Assembly: GCF_014648175.1 (NCBI RefSeq)
Contig: NZ_BMQP01000002.1
Span: 248,001 to 312,000 of the forward strand
DNA: 64,000 nt
Origin: Planobispora rosea
GTDB lineage: Bacteria; Actinomycetota; Actinomycetes; Streptosporangiales; Streptosporangiaceae
Direction of reading: 5' to 3'
Shown here one piece after another: positions 17,998 through 26,889 of the stretch. The notes under the pieces are model-generated. The model was not told the DNA's origin, did not search any database, and saw nothing but the letters and a program-made list of their open reading frames with translations. The translations under genes were made by a program, and so were the position numbers. Every line of letters starts with the position of its first letter. Positions within the stretch are counted from its first letter, which is position 1.

Positions 17998-20900
17998 TCA
18001 TCTTCCTGCGCGACGAAGTAATGCGTCGACTACGGCCGCCTCCGGGACGCCCATGTCGGTGAACAAGGCGAGAGCCTGCTTCCAGTGGTCGACGGCTTCC
18101 TCGACCCGGCCGAGAGCGTGGAGAGCGAGGGCCAGCCCGTTGTGGGCATAGCCCTGCCGGTATCGCCTTCCCGCCTCGATCGCGATCTCGAGTGCGGTCC
18201 GGTAGTGCTCCTGAGCCGCCAGGTTCTCACCGATGGCACGGTACGTGTCCGCCAGCCCCTGGAGCGCTTCGCCCTCCAGTTGGCGCCCGGAGAGCTCCAG
18301 GGACAGGGCCAGGGCTGTCTGATGGCAGTCGAGGGCCTTGGCGTGGTCCCCTTCACGCCAGTGAATGCTGCCGATGCCTATCAGAGACCGCACTTCAATC
18401 CGGGCGTTGCCTATTCCCCGGCCCAGTTCCAATGCGCGCCGGCATTCCTCCAGCGCGGTGACCGTATCACCGCTTCTGGCCCGGGCCTCGCTCAGGTGCA
18501 GGAGGGCGAAGGCTTCATCATGGTCCCTCTTCTGCTCCCTCCATCGGGCCGAGCAGACCTCCAGGAGAGAGACGGAATCCGCCGTGCGCCCGACATGAAG
18601 GTAAACGGTCGCCAGGTCCAGGAGGACCACGAGCACTCCTCCCTGGTTGTCGAGTTTCTGATAGAGGTCATGGGCCTGGAGGAGAACCTCCTCTGCCTCT
18701 GCGAAACTACCGGCGCTCACAAGCCCGTAGCCGAGATAGCACAACGCGTTGGCCTCACCGGCCTGGTCGCTTATCGCCATGGACAGCTTCAGTGACTGTC
18801 GCTGGCACTCGATGAACTCCGACAGCTGTGAAGCGGCCATATGAGCATGGCCGAGGGTACTCAGAAGCATGGCCTCGGCACGCTGGTCGCCGATGCTTCT
18901 GGCAGCGGACAGCGCGATCTGGTGGGTGTGCACCCAGTCGTCCACATAATCCTTGAGATAGAAGAAATACGCGATCAGATGAGTGAGCTGCCAAGATAGG
19001 ACCGGCCACCCGGACGTCGCCGTACGGTTGATGACCGCGACCAGGTTGAGGCGTTCGGTCTCCAGCCACTCGCTGGCTTGGCCGTACTCGGTGAACTCGC
19101 TCACTCCGGCAGGCGGAGCCGGCGTGTCCAGCTTCAGCAGCTTGGCGTCGCGGTTGAGATGTCGCATGGCGGCACGAGCCGTGTGCGCATACCAGTTGAA
19201 CACCCTGGCCAGAGCGCTCTCCCGGTCGTCCTGCGTGTCATCGACCTGGCTGCGCTCCTGCGCATGGACGCGAACGAGGTCGTGCATCGACAGCCTACGG
19301 TCGTTGTCGAGCTGGAGCAGGTGCGCGTTGATCAGGACATCGACGTTTCCACGCGCTTCCTCGTATGACGAGGCGCTGAGTGCCGCCACCGCTTCCAGGC
19401 TGATGTCCGGGCCCGGATGCATGCCGATGAGGCGCAACGTCCGTCGAGCCTCGGGCGGCAGACTCCGGTAGGAGAGCTCCAGGGCGCTGCGCACGCCGAT
19501 ATGCGGATCCTCTTCAAGATCCAGTACGCTCAACCGGTTTTCCCGCTCCAGACGCGTGGTGAAGTCAGCGATGCGCAAGGCGGGATGGGTGGCCAGCTGG
19601 GCGGCAGCCAACCGGAGGGCCAGCGGCAGGCAGCCGCACAGCCGGGCCAGATTCGTGACCGCGTCTCTCTCTTTGCCTGTCCGATCCGCTCCCAGCAGAG
19701 AGGTGAGCAGGGTGACGGCTTCCCCGAGTGACAGGACGTCAAGGACGACGCTGTGAACGTCGTGGGTGACTGACAATCCGCGCAGCGAGTCCCGGCTGGT
19801 GATGACGACTCGTGACGCGGTGGAACCGGGCAACAGGCAACGCACCTGCTCAGCGTTGGCGGCGTTGTCCAGGACGATCAGCAGGCGCCTGCTCGCCAGC
19901 AGGGATCGATACAGGGCCGCCCGTTCGTCCAGGCCATGGGGAATCTCTTCGCCGGAGACGCCCAGGCTGCGCAACAGGTGATCGAGGGCTTGGGCTGCGG
20001 TGGTCGGCCGCCCTTGGGAGTAGCCGTGGAGATTGATGTAGAGCTGCCCGTCGGGAAACCGCGCCGCCGCGCGGTGACCCCAGTGAGTGGCCAGAGCGGT
20101 CTTGCCCACTCCTCCGGCACCGGCGATGGCCGAGATCACCACAGCCGTTCCGGCCGTGTCCTCGGACAGCAGCCTGTCCAGCCGCAACAGGCTCTCGGCT
20201 CGGCCGGTGAAGCGGAAGACGTCTGCGGGCAATTGCCGGGGTATGTCAACGGCGCGTGTTTTCGTCGTCGGCTCTGACACGCCTGAGAGGACAGCTGAGT
20301 CTCCCGACAGGATGGCCTGATGAATACGGATGAGCTCCTCTCCGGGATCCAGCCCGAGTTCATCGCGTAATAGCACTCGTGCCGACCGGAACTCGTCAAG
20401 GGCTTCAGCCGTACGGCCGACTCCATGAAGTGCTCGCATCAGTTGACCGCGCAAGCCCTCGTTGAGTGGATGCTCGGTGACCAGCAGGCGTAACTCACTC
20501 ACCAGCTCGGAATGGCGTCCCAGGGTGAGGTCCGCCTCGGCGCGACAGATAAGCGCGGCCAGCCGCAACTCTTCCAGAGTCGCCCCTTCCGCGATCTGGA
20601 ATTCAGGCTGCGTGCCGTCGAGAGCAGGTCCACGCCACAGTGACAGCGCCTCGCGGAACCGACTGGAGGCCTGCAGAGGATCTCCGGCGTCCAGCGCCGA
20701 GCGCGCCCGGGCCGTTTCAGAGAGGAAGACGTCCAGGTCGGAAGCGCCCGGTTGCAGCTTCAGCGAGTATCCCGTGGGAGAGCTCACCAGCGCCTGCGGC
20801 TCGGCGAGCAGTCGCCGCAGGGACCACAGGTGGTTGTGAAGCAGCCTCCGGCCGGTGGCGGGGACTTGCCCTCCCCACAGCGCCGTCAGCATGCGGTCAT

Positions 20901-21024
20901 GGGAGACCACCCGGTTGGTCTGAAGAACGAGAAGGGCGAGAAGGGTCCGCTGCTTCGGTCCCACGATCGCGATCGAACGCCCGTCACGGCATATGTCGAC
21001 CGGCCCGAGAACACGAAACTCCAC
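17998..21024 (-). CDS. AfsR/SARP-family transcriptional regulator with NB-ARC and TPR domains
   Basis: 1008 residues, cytoplasmic. Domain order: OmpR-type winged helix (residues ~1-95, FRVLGPVDICRDG...SLRRLL), bacterial transcriptional activation domain (~96-245, LDVFLSETARARSALDAGD...), STAND-type NTPase (~265-560) with P-loop AGAGGVGKTALA, Walker B LLIVLDNAA and SRVVITSRDSL, then TPR repeats (~690-1005). This is the AfsR architecture: ATP hydrolysis and TPR protein contacts gate DNA binding, often controlling secondary metabolism. GGGAG precedes the GTG. It is divergent, with 254 bases between, from the giant secreted protein gene, which is its most obvious candidate target. No biosynthetic gene cluster is visible nearby, which is unusual for a SARP. 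Confidence 0.93.
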   Translation of the reverse strand: MEFRVLGPVDICRDGRSIAIVGPKQRTLLALLVLQTNRVVSHDRMLTALWGGQVPATGRRLLHNHLWSLRRLLAEPQALVSSPTGYSLKLQPGASDLDVFLSETARARSALDAGDPLQASSRFREALSLWRGPALDGTQPEFQIAEGATLEELRLAALICRAEADLTLGRHSELVSELRLLVTEHPLNEGLRGQLMRALHGVGRTAEALDEFRSARVLLRDELGLDPGEELIRIHQAILSGDSAVLSGVSEPTTKTRAVDIPRQLPADVFRFTGRAESLLRLDRLLSEDTAGTAVVISAIAGAGGVGKTALATHWGHRAAARFPDGQLYINLHGYSQGRPTTAAQALDHLLRSLGVSGEEIPHGLDERAALYRSLLASRRLLIVLDNAANAEQVRCLLPGSTASRVVITSRDSLRGLSVTHDVHSVVLDVLSLGEAVTLLTSLLGADRTGKERDAVTNLARLCGCLPLALRLAAAQLATHPALRIADFTTRLERENRLSVLDLEEDPHIGVRSALELSYRSLPPEARRTLRLIGMHPGPDISLEAVAALSASSYEEARGNVDVLINAHLLQLDNDRRLSMHDLVRVHAQERSQVDDTQDDRESALARVFNWYAHTARAAMRHLNRDAKLLKLDTPAPPAGVSEFTEYGQASEWLETERLNLVAVINRTATSGWPVLSWQLTHLIAYFFYLKDYVDDWVHTHQIALSAARSIGDQRAEAMLLSTLGHAHMAASQLSEFIECQRQSLKLSMAISDQAGEANALCYLGYGLVSAGSFAEAEEVLLQAHDLYQKLDNQGGVLVVLLDLATVYLHVGRTADSVSLLEVCSARWREQKRDHDEAFALLHLSEARARSGDTVTALEECRRALELGRGIGNARIEVRSLIGIGSIHWREGDHAKALDCHQTALALSLELSGRQLEGEALQGLADTYRAIGENLAAQEHYRTALEIAIEAGRRYRQGYAHNGLALALHALGRVEEAVDHWKQALALFTDMGVPEAAVVDALLRRAGR

Positions 21025-21278
21025 AAGAACTCCCGCAGGGGATCACTATCACGCTGTGATGCCTTCCGGCCACTTCACGCATGTTTCGCACCACATAGGG
21101 ATTGACCTGCGCCTTGGCGCGGCGAAACACGCGAATGAAACCGGCACAACAAGATCAAGACATTATAACCGACAAGATCAACAGCATCGTCGAGGATCCT
21201 TGGCCTGATCATCTGCAGCCGGACTCTCCCATTCCCGGAATCCCGGCTGGCCTATCTTCTTCAACGATGGAGGTATCG
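21025..21278. promoter_or_regulatory. Divergent promoter region between SARP and giant secreted protein
   Basis: 254 bases, clearly richer in A/T than the flanking genes, including an AAGACATTATAACCGACAAG stretch near 21150-21172 and a TTGACC near 21110. SARP sites are usually heptamer direct repeats spaced 11 or 22 bases; I could not identify a convincing set by eye. Promoter assignment is therefore only positional. Confidence 0.35.
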
Positions 21279-24200
21279 GTGGGATCCCCCTTACCGAGCC
21301 GCTCGGCCGCGCCACCGCCACGGCGTAGGTCACGGAAACGGCCCGCACTCACGGTGATGGCCGTTTCCTCTCTGGCCGCATCCCTTTTGGTGGCCGGAAA
21401 CCCCCCGTCCGCGCTGGCCGACCCCGAGCCGGCACCCTCTCCCGCTCCGGCGGTGACGGAGTTTCCGCGGCCCAAGGATCCGGATGCGCCCCTGCGTGCC
21501 GCGATCGAAGAGGCGAGAAAACAGAACAAGCCCGTAGCGGTCGAGTCGGTCTACACCGAGACCTCACGCACCTGGGCCTACCCCGACGGCCATCTGACGA
21601 CGGACTCGTATTCGGGACCGTCCCAGCTGAAACAGCCCGATGGGTCCTGGGCCTGGATCGACACAACCCTGGTAGAGCAGGGCGGCGTTCTCAGACCCAA
21701 ACTGGCCATGGCCGACATGGAGTTCTCGGCCGGCGGCGGCGACAAGCCGTTCGCCTCGATGGAACGCGATAAGCAGGATCAGCGCTTCTCTCTCGACTGG
21801 CCCACACCGCTCCCCAAACCGACGCTTGCGGGCAATGCCGCCACCTACACCGACGCGGCGGGACCGGGCGCGGACCTGGTCGTCACCGCCTTGCCCACAG
21901 GCTTCCGGCATGACGTCGTCCTGCGTTCCAAGCCGTCCGGCCCGGTGGAGCTCCGCATCCCCGTACAGACCGAAGGGTTGACCTTCAAGAAGGCCAAGCG
22001 CGGCGAGCTGAAGCTGCAGGACGATTCCGGCAAAACCGTGGCACAGGCCCCGGCACCGGTCGCGATCGACGGCAGCGCCCTCAAGACGGACAACACAGGA
22101 AAGATCACAAGCCGGCCGCAGGTCGGGGACATCGCCACGCGGGTGACCGTTGAGAACGGCAAGCCGGTGCTCGTTCTCAAGCCGGACCCCGAGTTCCTGG
22201 CCGATCCGGCCACCACCTACCCGGTCACCGTGGACCCCACCACGACGCTCACCCTGCTGTCCGACACCTGGGTCAGTTCCCGCTGCGGCTACGGCGATCC
22301 CGCGCAGGAACTGATGATCGGCATGGTGAACATCCAGTGCAGATCCTTGGGGGACACCACCGCCAAACCGTCCTACCACCGCTCACTGCTGCACTTCGAC
22401 ACCGCACCGCTCGTGGGCAAGGCGATCGCCTCCGCCCAGCTGGAGCTGTATGCGCGCAGCGGACCCGCTTGCGACTTGAATCTCGGCGGGGTCAAGGTCC
22501 TGAGGAACACCTCGGCCTCCTGGACCTCTCCGGCATGGGCTCCGGATGCCGCAGAAGCCGGATCACAGATCCAGCTCTGCCCGACCTACGACCAGTACCC
22601 CCGACTGTTCACCTGGTCGATCCGCGACATCGTCAGCGCCTGGGCGGCCGGCTCGGCCAACCACGGCCTGCAGGTACGCGGTGTGAACGAGACAGACAAG
22701 CACGGCTGGGTCGTCTTCCACTCCTCGGAGCGAACCGGTGCCGACGCCCGGCCGCCGAAGCTCACCGTCTCCTACATGCTGCCGCCGGAGATCCCCACCG
22801 TGACCGCCGAGTCGATCGACTCGATGGACGGCAACGACGCGATCGCCCGCAGCCAGCAGGTAAAAGTCGGTTTCAAGTCCAGCGTCGCCGAGGGCACCAA
22901 GCTCGACTACACCGTCTCGGTCAACGACTCCACCATGGCGACCCCGCCCACCGTCCCGACGGGAGAGGCCGCCTACTGGAAGTTCGATGAGGCCTCCGGC
23001 ACCACCGCCACCGATTCCTCCGGCAAGGGACGGAACCTCACGCTGGGGAGCACGGTGACGCGCAGTCCCGGTCAACTCGGCGGAGCGCTCACCTTCCCCA
23101 AGGGTGCGATCGCCACGACCAGCGGGCCGGTTCTGAACACCGACGCCGACTTCTCCGTCAGCACCTGGGTCCGGCTGGACGGCAGTTCCGGACACCAGAC
23201 GGTCTTCAGCCAATCGGGCACCGCCCAGTCCGGGATGGCGCTGGCCTACGTGGACAGCCCGGGCAACCCGGATCTGAACCAGAAGTGGTGGTTCGGCATG
23301 TCGGCCAACGACACCAGCGCGACCGCTCACACCGTGGCCTACTCCGACAAACCGGCCAAGATCAACACCTGGACCCACGTCGTCGCCGTCCACGATGCCA
23401 CAGCACGCAAACTGCGACTCTACGTGGACGGAGTCCTCGCCGCAGAGCGCGACCACACCAGCACATGGAACGCCCAGGGTGCTTTCACCCTCGGCAAGGG
23501 CAGGATCATCGGCATCGAGGGCTCCTTCAGCGGCGCAGTCGACGACATGCACGTCTACGATCGCGTCCTGACCGCCGACGACGTCAGAGCCCTGTATGGC
23601 GTCCCCACCGCCACCAGCTACAACGGCATCCCCTCGGGCCAGGTCATCGACAAGGTCTTCGCGCTGGACAACCCGGCCAGCTTCAAGTTCGTGGTCAAGG
23701 CCTGCCGTACCGGCGTCACCCCGCCCTCGTGCAACGAGAGCCCGGCCTACCGCATCACCTCGGACGCGCCGGTGCTGCCCACCGACACCGAGACCGGCAT
23801 GGCTGACCCGGCCCGGCCGATCCTGTCGGGTATGGTCAACCGCCCCTCCGGCGGCCCTGTCACCGCCAAGTACTACCTGTACGACAGCACCGGTGCTCCG
23901 GTCGGCTCCAGCCCATTGGGCGAACTCGCTGTCGTCGGCGGCCAGCGGGCTTCGTTCAAAATTGCAACCAATATCGTGCAGTCGGGACGGGCTTACAAGT
24001 GGCAAATGCAGGCTTGCGCTCAGGAGGTGTGTACCTCCAAGACAGAGCCGACAAGTTTCACTGTGCCCGGCGAAGCTCCTCCAGAGGAGTACAGCCCCAC
24101 GCCGATCGCGCTCCAGCGGGACCACTTCGTGACGAAGACAGCGAAGATCGACCCCGCTGCGTGCGAGGGTGGTGCCTGCATGTTCAACGACAACTCGACG

Positions 24201-26090
24201 ATCCAGGTTGGCGGACCGGGTGAAGCTAAACTGGCGAGTCTATTCAAGGTCAGGCTGGATGAGATCCCCGCTGGTTCCATTCCCGTCGAATCGCTGCTGG
24301 ATCTCGGTACACCAGATTGTGGCGACAGCACTTGTCCAAGCGATGCAACGATCAAGATCACACGTCTGGACAATGAGGTTACCGCTGCGACTAAGCCCTC
24401 AGATCTAGTCAGGAGTACCGACTCTTCCTCTGTCTATAGCATTCCCGCTGCTTCTCCCAGACAGGACATCGTCGGTGACGAGATGGCATGGCTGCTGGTG
24501 GAGTCCGACAGTGAGGTGGTGATCAGCTTCGGTTCTCCAGATGCAGCGGCAAAGTTGTCACTTACGGTCGGCTACCTGCCCCCGGGACCACCCAGCAAGG
24601 TACGTAACCTCCTCGCTACACCTGGTGATGGCGGTGCTCTCGCAACCTGGGTGCTTCCTGAAACGAATGGGTCGCTGGCGTTCCTGGACGGCTACGACGT
24701 GCAGGTTCTTACCCCTGACGGTGAGATCATACGCACGGTCCAAGCGAAAGACCCGTCAGTTACTGTCACAGGACTGTCCAATGGCACCAACTACACCCTT
24801 CAGGTAGCGGCACGGACACGTTTCGGAAAAAGTGAGTGGGAGAGTGTCACTGTAACGCCCAAGCGCGTGGAGCTTCCACCTCAGCAACCGGGTGCCGCAG
24901 CCTGTCCATCATCTGTGGACACAGAGAGGCTGACGGTTAAAGTTGAGGACTATTACAACATCCAGAGTGGTGTTATCGAGGGACAATATCCGGACGTGTG
25001 GAGCGGGAATGTACACGGCAGCACACAGACGGCAACTCAATTAGACGAGACGCTGCACCCCAGCCATCCGATGGCCGCCAAGCTCGCCTTGACCAATACA
25101 AGCCTGATCTCTGCCAAGCAAAACATGCACGCCGAGAGCAGGCGGCGAGAAGGCTCCTCGGTTTCCATCAGCAACGCTGTCGCTTACAACGCGCCGGATG
25201 GAGATGTCATCCTTAGGGCCACCGTCCAGCACAAATGGACCGATGTCGCCACTGCCGGCGAAGACCGGGAGGTCCGACACGAAAACTCGGCAGGGGGCAC
25301 TTATGACTTCTCCTTCGGCAAATGCGGTGGTTCGGGAACTCACATATCCGTATCATTTGAGGCTGACACCAGGGGAATGGATATGGTCCTTGAAGGACCT
25401 GGCCCTGGCGGCGAGTGCAAGGAATCCTCAGTAGCTAAGTCGACGCCCCAGGAAACCGCAGCGAAGTTGGCGTGGCCTGGATGTCCCATAGACGAAAAGT
25501 CGCGAGGTCCTAATCCAAACGATGTCACGGCTTACCAGCAGCGCTGCGCCGGCGATGGCTGCATGTTCGATACTTACGCAAAGCGAAGCGTCAGAGCAGG
25601 CATGACTCTGGAAACTGGAGGAGTGCTTCGGTACAAGGGCTATCACAACTGGATTGTCGGCGGCCCAACAGCTATAGACATCACTGACCTCAGAGGTTGG
25701 GCCCGCATAAATACAACATCCGCCTTCACCAAGTCAAAAAAGAACAAATCATTACTCAACGGCACTACCGTCAAGCTGGAAACGATCGCCGGTTTCGGCA
25801 TAACCGCCGGAAGTGTCTCCGTAGACGGAGGAGGACCCGGTATCGGATTTAGCACTACTGCCTCATCCGTTCAGTACTCGGTACAAGGATCCGCAAAATA
25901 TCCCCCCATAACCCCAGCACCTGATAAGGTGAGGCCCTTCACTGTAGGCTGCGATGGCATCGCATGCTCATTCAACAAAATCCGCCATGCAATGAACGTA
26001 ACAGTTGAATACAAAGCCGGCGGATACACTGTCGGAGATCCCGTAAAACTAGAATCACCCTGGTGCATTGCCACCACAAAATACATATAA
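21279..26090 (+). CDS. Giant secreted modular protein: DNRLRE-like, LamG and fibronectin III domains, divergent C-terminus
   Basis: 1603 residues. GGAGG stands 5 bases before the GTG, giving a signal peptide (basic RRRSRKRP then LTVMAVSSLAASLLVAG, cleavage near SALA-DP). Order: N-terminal beta-rich region typical of actinobacterial wall proteins (KQPDGSWAWIDTTL, LKPDPEFLADPATTYPVTVDP), DNRLRE-like domain (~317-500; YHRSLLHFDTAPLVGKAIAS), LamG/concanavalin domain (~562-775; AYWKFDEASGTTATDSSG...VDDMHVYDRVLTADDVRALY), repeat region, fibronectin III (~1103-1192), and a unique ~400-residue end rich in cysteine pairs. I recognise no enzyme motif in that end. From about 23940 onward GC drops and TTA codons appear (25041, 25752). 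The N-terminal part is the trunk often found on RHS/polymorphic surface proteins, but no RHS repeats occur here. Role: probably surface binding or contact; not established. Confidence 0.85.
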   Translation: MGSPLPSRSAAPPPRRRSRKRPALTVMAVSSLAASLLVAGNPPSALADPEPAPSPAPAVTEFPRPKDPDAPLRAAIEEARKQNKPVAVESVYTETSRTWAYPDGHLTTDSYSGPSQLKQPDGSWAWIDTTLVEQGGVLRPKLAMADMEFSAGGGDKPFASMERDKQDQRFSLDWPTPLPKPTLAGNAATYTDAAGPGADLVVTALPTGFRHDVVLRSKPSGPVELRIPVQTEGLTFKKAKRGELKLQDDSGKTVAQAPAPVAIDGSALKTDNTGKITSRPQVGDIATRVTVENGKPVLVLKPDPEFLADPATTYPVTVDPTTTLTLLSDTWVSSRCGYGDPAQELMIGMVNIQCRSLGDTTAKPSYHRSLLHFDTAPLVGKAIASAQLELYARSGPACDLNLGGVKVLRNTSASWTSPAWAPDAAEAGSQIQLCPTYDQYPRLFTWSIRDIVSAWAAGSANHGLQVRGVNETDKHGWVVFHSSERTGADARPPKLTVSYMLPPEIPTVTAESIDSMDGNDAIARSQQVKVGFKSSVAEGTKLDYTVSVNDSTMATPPTVPTGEAAYWKFDEASGTTATDSSGKGRNLTLGSTVTRSPGQLGGALTFPKGAIATTSGPVLNTDADFSVSTWVRLDGSSGHQTVFSQSGTAQSGMALAYVDSPGNPDLNQKWWFGMSANDTSATAHTVAYSDKPAKINTWTHVVAVHDATARKLRLYVDGVLAAERDHTSTWNAQGAFTLGKGRIIGIEGSFSGAVDDMHVYDRVLTADDVRALYGVPTATSYNGIPSGQVIDKVFALDNPASFKFVVKACRTGVTPPSCNESPAYRITSDAPVLPTDTETGMADPARPILSGMVNRPSGGPVTAKYYLYDSTGAPVGSSPLGELAVVGGQRASFKIATNIVQSGRAYKWQMQACAQEVCTSKTEPTSFTVPGEAPPEEYSPTPIALQRDHFVTKTAKIDPAACEGGACMFNDNSTIQVGGPGEAKLASLFKVRLDEIPAGSIPVESLLDLGTPDCGDSTCPSDATIKITRLDNEVTAATKPSDLVRSTDSSSVYSIPAASPRQDIVGDEMAWLLVESDSEVVISFGSPDAAAKLSLTVGYLPPGPPSKVRNLLATPGDGGALATWVLPETNGSLAFLDGYDVQVLTPDGEIIRTVQAKDPSVTVTGLSNGTNYTLQVAARTRFGKSEWESVTVTPKRVELPPQQPGAAACPSSVDTERLTVKVEDYYNIQSGVIEGQYPDVWSGNVHGSTQTATQLDETLHPSHPMAAKLALTNTSLISAKQNMHAESRRREGSSVSISNAVAYNAPDGDVILRATVQHKWTDVATAGEDREVRHENSAGGTYDFSFGKCGGSGTHISVSFEADTRGMDMVLEGPGPGGECKESSVAKSTPQETAAKLAWPGCPIDEKSRGPNPNDVTAYQQRCAGDGCMFDTYAKRSVRAGMTLETGGVLRYKGYHNWIVGGPTAIDITDLRGWARINTTSAFTKSKKNKSLLNGTTVKLETIAGFGITAGSVSVDGGGPGIGFSTTASSVQYSVQGSAKYPPITPAPDKVRPFTVGCDGIACSFNKIRHAMNVTVEYKAGGYTVGDPVKLESPWCIATTKYI

Positions 26091-26122
26091 TTAAATCCAT
26101 AAATACTCCTCGATAAGAAATC

Positions 26123-26165
26123 GATGTCGCGTAGGCGCGAAAATTGTCCGCGCCTACGCGACATC
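26123..26165 (+). terminator. 17-bp perfect hairpin between giant protein and small membrane gene
   Basis: Arms 26123-26139 and 26149-26165 (GATGTCGCGTAGGCGCG and its exact complement) enclose AAAATTGTC. There is no T-tract. The hairpin ends 22 bases before the next gene's start, so it may act as a partial terminator, an mRNA-stabilising 3' end, or a translational control element for the small gene. Confidence 0.7.
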
Positions 26166-26187
26166 ACCAACCAAGAGGGACCACCCA

Positions 26188-26571
26188 GTGACCTACTCAA
26201 ATTCTCCTCAGAATGCACCACAGGCGGTGACGGGCGCTCGAGCTTTATCGTTAATCACCTCTCCAATCTGGCTATCCTGCCTTGCAAACACTCTAACAAA
26301 ACTGCCTTTATGGCTACGAGAACTACTTCCACCCACCACTATATTTTCCGTTCTATTCGGATTCCTCTACCTCATACTCTCATTCCAATATTCGCCCGGA
26401 AGGCGATGGACAAGATCTGCAACCTTTATACTGAGTGGACTTTCTATCCCATATGGCCTTATTTACGGACTCTTTGATCATAACATTTTCGCACTAATCG
26501 CGGCAGCGCTATCCGCTGCGGCCATATTTCACCTACTTGCCCCAGAAGCAAGGGAATGGTTTAACCGATAG
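26188..26571 (+). CDS. Small multi-spanning membrane protein of unknown function
   Basis: 127 residues starting at a GTG with AAGAGGGA eight bases upstream. Three or four hydrophobic helices are visible: about 22-40 (LITSPIWLSCLANTL), 47-66 (PPTTIFSVLFGFLYLILSF), 76-94 (TFILSGLSIPYGLIYGLF) and 97-118 (NIFALIAAALSAAAIFHLLA). I do not recognise the family. It shares the low GC of the 3' half of the giant gene and has two TTA codons close to its start (26245 and 26251), so it probably arrived together with that segment and may depend on the rare leucyl tRNA. Position after a large surface protein resembles an accessory or immunity partner, but that is inference from layout only. Confidence 0.65.
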   Translation: MTYSNSPQNAPQAVTGARALSLITSPIWLSCLANTLTKLPLWLRELLPPTTIFSVLFGFLYLILSFQYSPGRRWTRSATFILSGLSIPYGLIYGLFDHNIFALIAAALSAAAIFHLLAPEAREWFNR

Positions 26572-26726
26572 CAATTACAAAGCATTTCAATCGAGGAGTC
26601 CTCGCCAATGATCGCACCTATGTCCTTCAGATAGAGGTTTATAGTTCCGCAGTAGTTTAGGAATCACAAGGACACGTCTGCGGACTCAATCACAGCTGCC
26701 GAAAACCATCATCTTTCCCAAAAGAT

Positions 26727-26886
26727 TTAAATCACTTTCCTGAACGCATCGACAACGACCTTTAGGGGAATACAAATCCCCCCATGGGTTATCTCCATGA
26801 GAATGACATAAATATCCATGTCTCCATCCAGGATGAAGAAGAGATCAAGATCCTCTGGATCGCACGGGATCAATGTTGACCTGCCA
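26727..26886 (-). pseudogene. 3' fragment of interrupted PD-(D/E)XK-type nuclease gene
   Basis: Leftward frame of 52 codons plus stop (GRSTLIPCDPEDLDLFFILD...VVVDAFRKVI). The segment DPEDLDLFFILDGDMDIYVI matches the end of group I intron-associated PD-(D/E)XK nucleases, which close with a D-x-(I/L)-D-x-F-F-I-x-D-G-D motif. It joins in frame to the 5' part at 29612-30217 when the insertion between the TA dinucleotides at 26887 and 29610 is removed. A leftward frame running through this segment starts inside the IS, but has no ribosome binding site I trust. Confidence 0.85.
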
Positions 26887-26889
26887 TAC

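Noticed and set aside
24900-26090. Nuclease or ADP-ribosyltransferase toxin domain at the C-terminus of the giant secreted protein
   Set aside because: No HNH, PD-(D/E)XK, deaminase or R-S-E type motif was seen; the end looks like beta-rich cysteine-containing modules.
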